From an uncultured Flavobacteriaceae bacterium (lineage in GTDB: Bacteria > Bacteroidota > Bacteroidia > Flavobacteriales > Flavobacteriaceae), in contig CAJJDI010000047.1 in NCBI GenBank assembly GCA_905182835.1, positions 1 to 34,507 on the forward strand: a DNA stretch of 34,507 nucleotides. The letters are read 5' to 3'. Below are positions 16,302 to 24,414 of this stretch, piece by piece. Both the position numbers and the translations under genes were made by a program. The notes under the pieces are model-generated. The model was not told where the DNA came from and made no database searches. It saw nothing but the letters and a program-made list of their open reading frames with translations. The first letter of the stretch is position 1, and the number at the start of each line of letters is the position of its first letter.

Positions 16302-17234
16302 ATGGCTAAGAAATCAAAATTTGAATCTGTAATATCAGAACTAAAAGATAAGCATGAAGATTTATCTCAGGATATTAATCTACATTTAGAAGGATTCTTA
16401 CACTCTAAACAATTAACATATTGGGATTATATTAACCCAGATGCACTTCTAAACCTTCAAATTCAACGAACAGAGTTTCCTGATGAAATGGTGTTTATTA
16501 CGTATCACCAAATCAATGAATTGATTTTTAAAATGATTTTATGGGAAATTGAACAAGTAGCAACCACAAAAGATATTACAGTTGAAACCTTTGAAGATAA
16601 GATCATGCGAGTAAGCAGGTACTTTGACATGCTGACAACTTCATTTAATGTAATGTCAAAAGGAATGTCTCCTGATCAATATAATAAATTTAGACTTTCT
16701 CTAAGCCCAGCAAGTGGCTTTCAAAGTTTCCAATATAGACTGATCGAGTTTGCTTCAACAGAACTAATTAATCTAATTGATGTCAGGTTTAGAGCTACAA
16801 TTGACAGAAACACTCCGTTTGAACATGCTTTTGATCATTTATACTGGCAAGCTGCGGGGAAAGATTTTAAAACTGGAAAAAAATCTCAATTACTGTTGAA
16901 TTTTGAAAAAAAGTATAAAGAAAGGTTTATTACCTTTATGAAGGTTTATAATATTAAAAATTTATGGTCAATCTATAAATCTCTCTCTAATAAAAATCAA
17001 CAAAATAAGAGTTTAATTAAAGCAATGAGACATTTGGATTATACTGTTAATATAACTTGGGTAATGGCTCATTATAACACAGCAAAATTTTATATTGAAT
17101 CTAAATCAGGTAACTCTATTTCTACAGGCGGTAGTGATTGGCACAAATATATGCATCCAAAATATCAAAAAAGAATATTTTTCCCAGACCTATGGACTAA
17201 AAAAGAACTTGAAAACTGGGGTGAAAATGAATAA
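16302..17234 (+). CDS. Tryptophan 2,3-dioxygenase family protein
   Basis: The enzyme opens the indole ring of L-tryptophan with O2 to give N-formylkynurenine, using heme. The 310-residue protein carries the substrate-site pattern FITYHQINELIFK. Phe65 and His69 match the conserved F-x-x-x-H-Q. It also has GFQSFQYRLIEF, where Tyr145 and Arg146 match the SFQYR signature. His257 in TWVMAHYNTAKFY is the likely proximal heme ligand, by position within the W-x-x-x-H pattern. A GNSISTGGSDW loop follows, close to the canonical GTGGSSG substrate loop. The sequence is clearly divergent from kynurenine-pathway enzymes, and no other kyn genes lie in the window. The gene name kynA is therefore withheld. 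It overlaps the next gene by 8 bp. Confidence 0.9.
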   Translation: MAKKSKFESVISELKDKHEDLSQDINLHLEGFLHSKQLTYWDYINPDALLNLQIQRTEFPDEMVFITYHQINELIFKMILWEIEQVATTKDITVETFEDKIMRVSRYFDMLTTSFNVMSKGMSPDQYNKFRLSLSPASGFQSFQYRLIEFASTELINLIDVRFRATIDRNTPFEHAFDHLYWQAAGKDFKTGKKSQLLLNFEKKYKERFITFMKVYNIKNLWSIYKSLSNKNQQNKSLIKAMRHLDYTVNITWVMAHYNTAKFYIESKSGNSISTGGSDWHKYMHPKYQKRIFFPDLWTKKELENWGENE

Positions 17235-18447
17235 ACTAATCGTATTTGCTCATCTGGCAGGAATTTTAATATTTACATCATGTGATGATAAAACTCCAAA
17301 AATAGATCCAATTCCTGAAAACATTGAGTTTGGGTTCAATATAGATAATTTCGTAGTGAAAAGAGACACCATAAAACCTGGAGATAGTTTTGGTGAAATA
17401 ATGGAGAAAAATAAAATTGGATACCCTAAAATTTATCAAATCACTAATAAAATTAAAGATTCTTTTGATGTCAGATGGCTAACTGCAGGTAAGCCATATG
17501 TGATATTAAGCACAAAAGATTCTTTAGAAACTCCTAAGGTGTTTATCTATCAACCTAATAAAGTTAATTATGTGGTAATTCACATAGGAGACTCAATTTA
17601 TGCGCACAACAAAAAGAAACCAATTACAATTGTAAAAAAATACGCTTCTGGCATAATAACTAGTAGCTTGTCAGAAACCATGGATAATCAAGGACTTCCA
17701 TATCAACTTATTAACGATATGTCAGACATTTATGCTTGGACAATAGATTTCTTTCGATTACAAAAAGGAGATAAGTTTAAAATAGTTTATAATGAGCGGT
17801 TTATAGAAGATTCAATATTTGCTGGAATTAAAAGTATTGATGCTGCATATTTCGAACATAACAATGAATCATTTTATGCCTTTAATTATAAAGCAGATAG
17901 TTTAAAAAAAACTACTGAGTATTATGATGAAAAAACACAAAGCTTACAAAGAACTTTTTTAAGAGCGCCAGTACAGTTTAGCAATGTATCTTCAAGGTTT
18001 AATTTAAAAAGAAAGATAGCATTTTATGGGAATAGAGTTAAAGCTCACAAAGGGACTGATTTTGCAGCACCTGTGGGCACTGAAATTTTAGCAACTGCCG
18101 ATGGAAGAGTTGTAGAGTCAAGACGTAAGGGAGGGAATGGAAATTACGTTAAGATAAGACACAATTCAACCTACTCAACTCAATATTTACACATGAAGAA
18201 GAGGCTTGTGAAAGTAGGTCAATACGTAAAGCAAGGAGATGTAATTGGTCAAGTAGGGATGACTGGAAACACCTCTGGACCCCATGTTTGTTACAGGTTT
18301 TGGAAAAATGGAAGACAAGTAGATCCATTTAAACAAAAACTACCCATAGCTAAGTCAGTTCCTGAATCTAACAAAGCACATTACCAAGATTTCATTTTAC
18401 CAATTAAGGGAGTTCTTGACAACATTGAATATAATTCAACTAAATAA
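17227..18447 (+). CDS. M23-family peptidase-fold lipoprotein with altered zinc motif
   Basis: I place the start at ATG 17227, overlapping the dioxygenase stop by 8 bp (ATGAATAA). This gives a lipoprotein signal with lipobox FTSC at Cys19, whereas an upstream in-frame start within the dioxygenase gene would bury it. The 406-residue protein has a LysM/OapA-like region (about 40-115) and a C-terminal M23 domain. His274 and Asp278 (HKGTDFAAPVGTE), then His322 (YLHMKKR), fit the metal and catalytic pattern. The final H-x-H reads His353-Val-Cys355 in SGPHVCYRFWKNG, so the last zinc-ligand histidine is a cysteine. It may be a regulator of peptidoglycan hydrolases rather than an active endopeptidase. 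pgi begins 7 bp downstream. Confidence 0.85.
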   Translation: MNKLIVFAHLAGILIFTSCDDKTPKIDPIPENIEFGFNIDNFVVKRDTIKPGDSFGEIMEKNKIGYPKIYQITNKIKDSFDVRWLTAGKPYVILSTKDSLETPKVFIYQPNKVNYVVIHIGDSIYAHNKKKPITIVKKYASGIITSSLSETMDNQGLPYQLINDMSDIYAWTIDFFRLQKGDKFKIVYNERFIEDSIFAGIKSIDAAYFEHNNESFYAFNYKADSLKKTTEYYDEKTQSLQRTFLRAPVQFSNVSSRFNLKRKIAFYGNRVKAHKGTDFAAPVGTEILATADGRVVESRRKGGNGNYVKIRHNSTYSTQYLHMKKRLVKVGQYVKQGDVIGQVGMTGNTSGPHVCYRFWKNGRQVDPFKQKLPIAKSVPESNKAHYQDFILPIKGVLDNIEYNSTK

Positions 18448-18454
18448 TTAGTAA

Positions 18455-20080
18455 ATGAGTTTAAAAAATAACAATCCAACAAAGACTATTGCCTGGGGCA
18501 AATTAAACAACCATTTTAGAGAAATAAAAAACAAAAAAATTTCAAAGTATTTTGATGAAAATTCAAATAGAAATAATGAGTTAACAATTAAATGGAAAGA
18601 TTTTTATGTAGACTTCTCTAAAAATAGGCTTGAAAAAAAGACTATTAATCTATTTACAGAATTATTAAAAGAAATTGATTTAAAAGATTCTATTGATAAA
18701 TATTTTAATGGTGATAAAATTAATAAAACTGAAAACAGAGCAGTTTTACATACGGCACTTAGAGCTGAAAATAATAGTAGCTTGAAACTTGACGGTGTTG
18801 ATCTTCAATCTAAAATTAAATCTGCAAAAAATAAAATTAAAAGATTTTCAGATTCCATTATTTCAGGTTCAAAAAAAGGCTATACTAACAAGTCTTTTAC
18901 AGATATTGTAAATATCGGTATTGGAGGTTCTGACTTAGGCCCTTCAATGGTAGTCGATTCGTTAAAGTTTTACAAAAATCATTTAAACACGCACTTTGTT
19001 AGTAATGTTGATGGGGATCATGTGAATGAAATTATAAAAACCCTAGACCCTGAGACAACTTTATTTGTAATTGTTTCTAAAACCTTTACAACTCAAGAGA
19101 CCCTTTCTAACGCAACCACGATAAGGAATTGGTTTTTGAAAAAAGCTAAACAAGAAGACGTGTCAAAACACTTTATAGCTGTTTCTACTAATTTAGAAAA
19201 AGTTATTTCTTTTGGAATTGAAAAAGATAATATATTTCCAATGTGGGATTGGGTTGGTGGAAGATTTTCTCTTTGGAGTGCTGTAGGAATTACTATTAGT
19301 TTATCTACCGGTTTTAATAATTTTGAAAAATTATTAAAAGGTGCAAATGAAATGGATGTTCACTTTAAAGAAGCGGAATTTGACAAAAATATACCTATAA
19401 TTTTAGCATGTATTGGAGTGTGGTATAATAATTTCTATAACTGCGAAAGTGAATCTGTAATCACTTATTCTCAATATTTAAATCAATTTGCTGCGTACCT
19501 TCAGCAAGCATCTATGGAAAGCAATGGGAAAAGTGTTGACAGAAATGGAGAAAAAGTTAGTTACTCTACAGGTCAGATTGTTTGGGGAGAGCCTGGAACC
19601 AACTCACAACATGCTTTTTTTCAATTAATACATCAAGGGACTAAGTTGATACCTACTGACTTTATTGGTTTTGCACAAAGTTTGCATGGTAATAAGGATC
19701 ATCAAAATAAGCTGATTTCAAATTTTATAGCTCAAACGGAAGCTTTGATGAATGGCAAAACCTTATCTGAAGTTAAAGAGTCTAACAATGATAGTTTCAC
19801 AACTCCTTTTAAAGTCTTTGAGGGGAATAAGCCTACAAATACAATCTTAATCGATAAATTAACTCCAAGAAGTCTAGGGAAATTAATTGCTCTTTATGAG
19901 CACAAAATTTTTGTACAGGGAGTTATATGGAATATATTTAGCTATGATCAGTTTGGGGTTGAGCTTGGTAAAAAACTAGCAAATACTATTTTAGAGGATA
20001 TTCAATCAAATTTCTCTTATGACCACGATAAATCAACTAACAATCTTATAAGTCATTACAAAGCTAAAAATACAGATTAA
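18455..20080 (+). CDS. pgi: Glucose-6-phosphate isomerase
   Basis: Pgi interconverts glucose-6-phosphate and fructose-6-phosphate in glycolysis and supplies fructose-6-phosphate for GlmS. The 541-residue length is normal for the large bacterial form. Diagnostic segments are NIGIGGSDLGPSMV near 152, then VSKTFTTQET, and WVGGRFSLWSAVG near 267. MESNGKSVDRNG and WGEPGTNSQHAFFQLIHQG follow, with DQFGVELGK toward the C-terminus, all in the expected order. It closes the unit that began at uvrC, and a weak terminator-like hairpin lies just downstream. Confidence 0.98.
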   Translation: MSLKNNNPTKTIAWGKLNNHFREIKNKKISKYFDENSNRNNELTIKWKDFYVDFSKNRLEKKTINLFTELLKEIDLKDSIDKYFNGDKINKTENRAVLHTALRAENNSSLKLDGVDLQSKIKSAKNKIKRFSDSIISGSKKGYTNKSFTDIVNIGIGGSDLGPSMVVDSLKFYKNHLNTHFVSNVDGDHVNEIIKTLDPETTLFVIVSKTFTTQETLSNATTIRNWFLKKAKQEDVSKHFIAVSTNLEKVISFGIEKDNIFPMWDWVGGRFSLWSAVGITISLSTGFNNFEKLLKGANEMDVHFKEAEFDKNIPIILACIGVWYNNFYNCESESVITYSQYLNQFAAYLQQASMESNGKSVDRNGEKVSYSTGQIVWGEPGTNSQHAFFQLIHQGTKLIPTDFIGFAQSLHGNKDHQNKLISNFIAQTEALMNGKTLSEVKESNNDSFTTPFKVFEGNKPTNTILIDKLTPRSLGKLIALYEHKIFVQGVIWNIFSYDQFGVELGKKLANTILEDIQSNFSYDHDKSTNNLISHYKAKNTD

Positions 20081-20086
20081 ATAACT

Positions 20087-20176
20087 TACAGTCAGTTGTT
20101 TAAATACGCATTTGATATGTGATATTTTTTAATTACCTTAGAGCATTGATAATTTATTAACATTAAGATGACTGTA
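20087..20176. repeat. Inverted repeat TACAGTCA ... TGACTGTA upstream of a TonB receptor
   Basis: The arms at 20087-20094 and 20169-20176 are perfect 8-bp inverted copies separated by 74 bp. The right arm ends 16 bp before the putative -7 element at 20193. That location suits an operator or activator half-site. The wide spacing argues against a simple hairpin. Confidence 0.45.
20102..20130 (+). terminator. Weak rho-independent terminator after pgi
   Basis: AAATACGCAT (20102-20111), a five-base loop, then ATGTG, one bulged A, TATTT and further T residues form a roughly ten-pair hairpin with one wobble and one bulge. A T-run closes it. The stem is AT-rich and imperfect, so strength is uncertain, but it separates pgi from the next promoter. 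Confidence 0.4.
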
Positions 20177-20192
20177 TCTAAATATTAATATT

Positions 20193-20200
20193 TATTTTTG
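20193..20200 (+). promoter_or_regulatory. Putative -7 element of the TonB receptor promoter
   Basis: TATTTTTG matches TAnnTTTG exactly and lies 30 bp upstream of the receptor ATG at 20231, giving a leader of about 25 nt. It stands between the pgi terminator-like hairpin and the receptor gene. A clear TTTG -33 element is not seen; the position about 20 bp upstream holds the right arm of the inverted repeat instead. Confidence 0.5.
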
Positions 20201-20230
20201 TAACAAACACAAACTAAATTAAATTTAATT

Positions 20231-22726
20231 ATGAAAAAAATTACTCAAAATTTAATGGTTGCATTGACCTTTTTTAGTTCAATGGCAATCATGTCTCAAA
20301 CTGAAGTTAATGAGTCTGCGGATGCATTAAGTCTTCAAGAATTGGAAGAAGTAGTTCTTATGGGTAGTGGGGTTATTGACCTTGCAGCTGATAGAATTAC
20401 TCCTGTAGCAGTTTCTACAATTACAGGAAGCGAAATCCAAAAAAAGATTGGAGCACAAGATATCACAATGACTCTTGTTAATACTCCTTCTGTTTATGTC
20501 GCTGGTCAATCTGGTGGTTACGGAGATTCAAGAATCGCGGTTCGTGGTTTTAAACAAGATAATACAGCTTACATGTTAAACGGTCAACCAATCAATGGAA
20601 TGGAAGATGGTAAAATGTACTGGTCAAACTGGTCAGGTATGAATGATGTTGCTAGTGTTGTAGAGATTCAAAGAGGTCTTGGTGCTTCTAAATTAGCGAT
20701 ATCATCTGTTGGTGGTACAGTTAATTTTGTAATGAACTCTAATTCTGTAAGAGAAGGTGGATTTGTTTATGCTGGAATTGCTAACGATGACTATTTAAAA
20801 ACTACATATTCTTACAATACTGGTAAGTCTGATGATGGTTGGGCTACAAGCTTCTTATTAACTCACTGGCAAGGTGATGGATATAATGAAGGTACTTACG
20901 GTCAAGGTCAAACTTATTTTCTTTCTGTAGGGAAAGAATTTAATGACAAGCACAGTGTTAATTTTCTTATAACTGGTGCTCCACAATGGCATGATCAAAA
21001 CTTTTCAAAAAGTATTGGAACTTATTTAGAAAAAGGCAGAAAATACAATAATAACTGGGGTATGCATGGTGATCAGTATTTAACTGAAAGAAGAAATTTC
21101 TACCATAAGCCTGTTATGAACTTAAACTGGGATTTTAAAATTAGTGATGACTCAAGTCTATCAACTGTAGCTTACGTATCTACTGGTAATGGTGGAGGAA
21201 CTGGTGGTAGAGGATACCGTCCAAGAACTGATGATGGTTACGTAGATTATGATGCAATTTATTCATACAATCTTGGTACTTCAGGTGCTGGAGGAAATTA
21301 TGCTGCTGAAGGTGGTTATATTACTCGTGCTTCTATGAATATGCACAACTGGGTTGGATTAGTTTCTAATTATGAAAAACAATTAAGCGATAACTTATCT
21401 CTTAATGTAGGTGTTGATTTTAGAACTTATTTTGGAGAACACTTTAGAATCGTTGAAAACTTTCATGGATTAACTTCATGGCAAGAAAATATAAGACTAA
21501 GAGATCCAAACAACAATCATCAAACTTATGGTTCATATGGAACTTATAAAAATGTAATTGCAACAGAAGACATGTCTGCTAACCCATGGACTGCTCTTAC
21601 TGCAAGTTTTGATGAAGATCAAAAAATTGCATATAGTAATGATGAAAGAATAACTTACGGAGGACTATTTTCTCAATTAGAATATTCAAATGATAACATG
21701 TCTGCATTCTTTCAAGGAGCAGTTTCTCAACAATCTCACCAAAGGTGGGATAACTACCAATATGCTGACCAAACTTTAATTGATGGAACTTCATCTCAAG
21801 CTACAGATGCACTTCCTGCAGGAACTGTAGATGGTGTTGCTTCTGAAAAAGTTAGTAATGTTGGTTATAATGTAAAAGCTGGAGCTGGATTTAACATAGG
21901 AGATAATTCTAAGGTATTTTTTAATACTGGACTTTATTCACGTCAGCCATACCACGATAACATTTATTTGAACTACACGAATCAAGTTAACCCGTTAACT
22001 GAAAATGAAAAGATCTTTGGTCTTGAAGCAGGATATTCTTATTCTTCTCCAAATTTCTCAGCGAATGTAAATGCTTATAGAACTTCATGGAAGGATAGAG
22101 TTGTTACATCTTCATATGCTGATAATGATGTTATATTCTTTAACACTAATCAAGGTGTTGAGCAATTACACCAGGGTATAGAGATTGATTTTAGAGCTAA
22201 GCCTCAACCAGATCTTCCTTACACACTTACAGGATTCTTATCTATAGGAGACTGGCAGTATGTTGGAGATGCTATAACTAGAACTTCTGATGAAGATCAA
22301 AATATAATATCTACAACTACAAATGATGTTGATGGTGGTAAAGTTGGTGATGCAGCTCAGTTTACAGCTGGATTAGGACTAGACATGAAGTTAGCTGATA
22401 ACTTATCTTTTGATACTGACTTAAGATTTTATGATGAATTATATTCTGATGTAGGTGCTGTAAAAGAAAATTTACTTTTACCATCTTTTCATGTTTGGGA
22501 TGCTGGTTTATCATATAAAATGTACTTAGGTGCAGATGACGAAAAGTCTCTTAACATTAGAGTAAATGTAAACAACGTATCTGATGCGGTTTACCTTTCA
22601 GAATTAAGAACTAATATAGCTGCTGGCGAAGGTTCAGGAGAATTATATAATGGTATTGATACTGCTAACCAAGGTTATTTTGGTTTAGGGAGAACATGGA
22701 ATGTTGGATTAAGATACAAGTTCTAA
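20231..22726 (+). CDS. TonB-dependent outer-membrane receptor (no CarboxypepD domain)
   Basis: The 831-residue protein has a signal peptide (MKKITQNLMVALTFFSSMAIMSQ). A TonB-box-like LQELEEVVLMG follows, then the plug domain with TPVAVSTITGSEIQ and RIAVRGFKQDNTAYMLNGQ, with VVEIQRGLGASKLA later. The barrel fills the rest and ends in the aromatic C-terminal signature LRYKF. It imports a substrate across the outer membrane using TonB energy, but the substrate is not evident. No SusD-type lipoprotein, enzyme or regulator gene flanks it, so it is probably not a polysaccharide-utilisation pair. Its codon use looks more biased than that of its neighbours. With its own promoter and strong terminator, this suggests high expression (inference). 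Confidence 0.9.
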   Translation: MKKITQNLMVALTFFSSMAIMSQTEVNESADALSLQELEEVVLMGSGVIDLAADRITPVAVSTITGSEIQKKIGAQDITMTLVNTPSVYVAGQSGGYGDSRIAVRGFKQDNTAYMLNGQPINGMEDGKMYWSNWSGMNDVASVVEIQRGLGASKLAISSVGGTVNFVMNSNSVREGGFVYAGIANDDYLKTTYSYNTGKSDDGWATSFLLTHWQGDGYNEGTYGQGQTYFLSVGKEFNDKHSVNFLITGAPQWHDQNFSKSIGTYLEKGRKYNNNWGMHGDQYLTERRNFYHKPVMNLNWDFKISDDSSLSTVAYVSTGNGGGTGGRGYRPRTDDGYVDYDAIYSYNLGTSGAGGNYAAEGGYITRASMNMHNWVGLVSNYEKQLSDNLSLNVGVDFRTYFGEHFRIVENFHGLTSWQENIRLRDPNNNHQTYGSYGTYKNVIATEDMSANPWTALTASFDEDQKIAYSNDERITYGGLFSQLEYSNDNMSAFFQGAVSQQSHQRWDNYQYADQTLIDGTSSQATDALPAGTVDGVASEKVSNVGYNVKAGAGFNIGDNSKVFFNTGLYSRQPYHDNIYLNYTNQVNPLTENEKIFGLEAGYSYSSPNFSANVNAYRTSWKDRVVTSSYADNDVIFFNTNQGVEQLHQGIEIDFRAKPQPDLPYTLTGFLSIGDWQYVGDAITRTSDEDQNIISTTTNDVDGGKVGDAAQFTAGLGLDMKLADNLSFDTDLRFYDELYSDVGAVKENLLLPSFHVWDAGLSYKMYLGADDEKSLNIRVNVNNVSDAVYLSELRTNIAAGEGSGELYNGIDTANQGYFGLGRTWNVGLRYKF

Positions 22727-22743
22727 CACTTTAAATTAATTTT

Positions 22744-22780
22744 AAAAAAACCTGCTTAAATTATTAAGCAGGTTTTTTTT
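22744..22780 (+). terminator. Strong rho-independent terminator after the TonB receptor
   Basis: Stem arm CCTGCTTAA (22751-22759), loop ATTA, and arm TTAAGCAGG (22764-22772) are extended by flanking A and T runs. The closing T-run runs past 22780. This perfect stem plus T-tract is a textbook terminator for the receptor gene. Confidence 0.9.
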
Positions 22781-22796
22781 TGCTTTTATTTGTAGC

Positions 22797-23225
22797 ATGT
22801 TAAAATTCATACATTCTTATTTTGCCTTTCTAGTAATTGCAATACTTGCTCTATCTACACTACGATTTCTAATAAGGTATTTATTATCTAAAGATTATAC
22901 TCCAATTGATTTTAGATTAGCCCTTATAACTTTGATTACTTCACATACCCAATTATTAATTGGATTATTTTTGTATTTTATTTCAGATAAGTTTTCACTC
23001 TGGTCAGAGTTAAGCATGAATGAAATTATGACTAGTTCGATTAATAGACTTTACTTGATAGAACACCCAATAATTAATATAATTGCAATTATATTAATTA
23101 CAAGAGGCTATAGTCTTCATAAAAAGAAAAGAGTTTCTAACTCGAAATTTAAAACAATTGGATTTCATTACTTACTTGGTCTAGTACTATTACTTTCTAG
23201 AATTCCTTGGAGCAATTGGATATAA
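22797..23225 (+). CDS. Small integral membrane protein, cytochrome-B-like family
   Basis: The 142-residue protein has about four hydrophobic membrane segments. It starts LKFIHSYFAFLVIAILAL. A second block TSHTQLLIGLFLYFI is followed by a short loop, and then RLYLIEHPIINIIAIILITRGYS. The last helix ends GLVLLLSRIPW. The placement of His residues at membrane ends and the EHP...RGYS block resemble a family that genomes of Flavobacteriaceae annotate as 'cytochrome B'. Heme binding is only suggested by that label and the histidines. The gene starts 17 bp after the terminator and is convergent with the downstream nuclease gene. Confidence 0.65.
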   Translation: MLKFIHSYFAFLVIAILALSTLRFLIRYLLSKDYTPIDFRLALITLITSHTQLLIGLFLYFISDKFSLWSELSMNEIMTSSINRLYLIEHPIINIIAIILITRGYSLHKKKRVSNSKFKTIGFHYLLGLVLLLSRIPWSNWI

Positions 23226-23240
23226 GTTATAAGATTTAAA

Positions 23241-24296
23241 TTATTTTGTTTCCTTTATTAAATAGATGAAAGTGGGATAGTGATCACTGTATCCATTAGT
23301 GAATTTAGAATATGAAAAACTTCTAAATGGCTGTCCTTTATATTTACCTTCTTTTTGAGTTAAATAAGGTTTATTAAAAACTCCTGCTTTATAAAATTTA
23401 TAACTAGAAAAATCATTACCAAGCAACCCTTTTGATATTATAACTTGGTCAAAAAGAAACCATACATCTCTATAGGAGTTAGATCCAATACCTTCATTAG
23501 TTAAGATTTTCTCCATAGGATTATACATTTCTTTAACTTTAACATCTTCTTTATTTTTTTTAGCTCCTAGAATACCTTTAATACTGTTGTTCATTGGGTT
23601 ATCATTAAAGTCACCCATAGTAATTATCTTAGCATTTCTATCCAATTTATGTAAAGAATCAATTATTTTTTTATTCAATCTGGCAGCACTTTCTCTTTTA
23701 GACATGCTTCTAGCTTCTCCACCAGATCTAGAAGGCCAATGATTTACTATTATATGAATTAGGTCATCTTCCAACATACCTGACACTAGTAATTGATCTC
23801 TTGTAAATATTCTATTGTTGCTTTCATCATCGAATATTAATAACTCAAATGACTTTGTTGAAATTGGTTTAAAAACGTCTTTGTCATATATCATAGCCAC
23901 ATCAATTCCTCTTTTGTCGGGAGATTCATAGTGAACAATACTATAGTTAATATCAGAAAGGGAACTATCATTAATTAAATCAACAATAACTTGCTCATTC
24001 TCAACTTCTGAAATACCGACTATAGCAGGAGTTTTTTTTGTAACATCTTGACCAATGTCAGCAATAACCCTAGCCATGTTTTTTATTTTTTTCTTATAAA
24101 CACTCCCTCTATTATAAGTTATATCCATCATAGGACTCTTTTCATCTTGCTTATTAGGATCATTTATTGTGTCAAATAAATTCTCAACATTATAAAATGC
24201 AACAGTATGAATTTTAAATTCTCTTTCATTCTGAGAATAAAGTGAATTATTAAAAAATAAAATGACTATTATTAATTTAAAAGAAGACTTGATCAT
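23241..24296 (-). CDS. Secreted endonuclease/exonuclease/phosphatase family protein
   Basis: The 351-residue protein has a signal peptide (FKLIIVILFFNNSLYSQ). An EEP-fold hydrolase domain follows. AFYNVENLFDT and VGISEVENEQV supply the metal-binding Asn and Glu. DKRGIDVAMIYDKD and IVNHWPSR come next, TMGDFNDNP contains the catalytic Asp and Asn, and GYSDHYPTF carries the final Asp-His. All core residues are present, so it is probably an active phosphodiesterase or nuclease outside the inner membrane. Its start is 118 bp from that of a divergent TonB receptor gene, whose partner encodes a DUF5689 lipoprotein. A shared role in nucleic-acid or organophosphate scavenging is inferred. It converges with the small membrane protein gene, and no terminator hairpin is visible in the 15-bp gap. 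Confidence 0.88.
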   Translation of the reverse strand: MIKSSFKLIIVILFFNNSLYSQNEREFKIHTVAFYNVENLFDTINDPNKQDEKSPMMDITYNRGSVYKKKIKNMARVIADIGQDVTKKTPAIVGISEVENEQVIVDLINDSSLSDINYSIVHYESPDKRGIDVAMIYDKDVFKPISTKSFELLIFDDESNNRIFTRDQLLVSGMLEDDLIHIIVNHWPSRSGGEARSMSKRESAARLNKKIIDSLHKLDRNAKIITMGDFNDNPMNNSIKGILGAKKNKEDVKVKEMYNPMEKILTNEGIGSNSYRDVWFLFDQVIISKGLLGNDFSSYKFYKAGVFNKPYLTQKEGKYKGQPFRSFSYSKFTNGYSDHYPTFIYLIKETK

Positions 24297-24311
24297 AAAA
24301 GTTTTTTTTAT

Positions 24312-24326
24312 TAAATCTAAGATTTA
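24312..24326. promoter_or_regulatory. 15-bp palindrome between divergent nuclease and TonB receptor genes
   Basis: TAAATCT A AGATTTA is a perfect 7+1+7 palindrome lying 16 bp from the nuclease start and about 40 bp upstream of the receptor's putative -7 element. It could be an operator shared by both genes. AT-rich DNA makes chance palindromes common, so support is weak. Confidence 0.25.
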
Positions 24327-24363
24327 GATGGTTAAAAATATTAAATATGTACAAATAATACAT

Positions 24364-24371
24364 TAAATTTG
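24364..24371 (+). promoter_or_regulatory. Putative -7 element of the TonB receptor/DUF5689 unit
   Basis: TAAATTTG is an exact match to TAnnTTTG, 43 bp upstream of the receptor ATG. It predicts a leader of about 40 nt. No strong -33 element is evident. The surrounding DNA is extremely AT-rich. Confidence 0.4.
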
Positions 24372-24414
24372 TCTATTATTTAATAATTATATTTAAACAT
24401 TTATATAACTAAAT

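Noticed and set aside
17095-17226. Upstream in-frame start for the M23 lipoprotein
   Set aside because: It would start inside the dioxygenase gene and place 44 unrelated residues before an obvious lipoprotein signal at 17227.
21597-21794. Minus-strand open frame within the TonB receptor gene
   Set aside because: It is a shadow of the receptor coding frame with no independent support.
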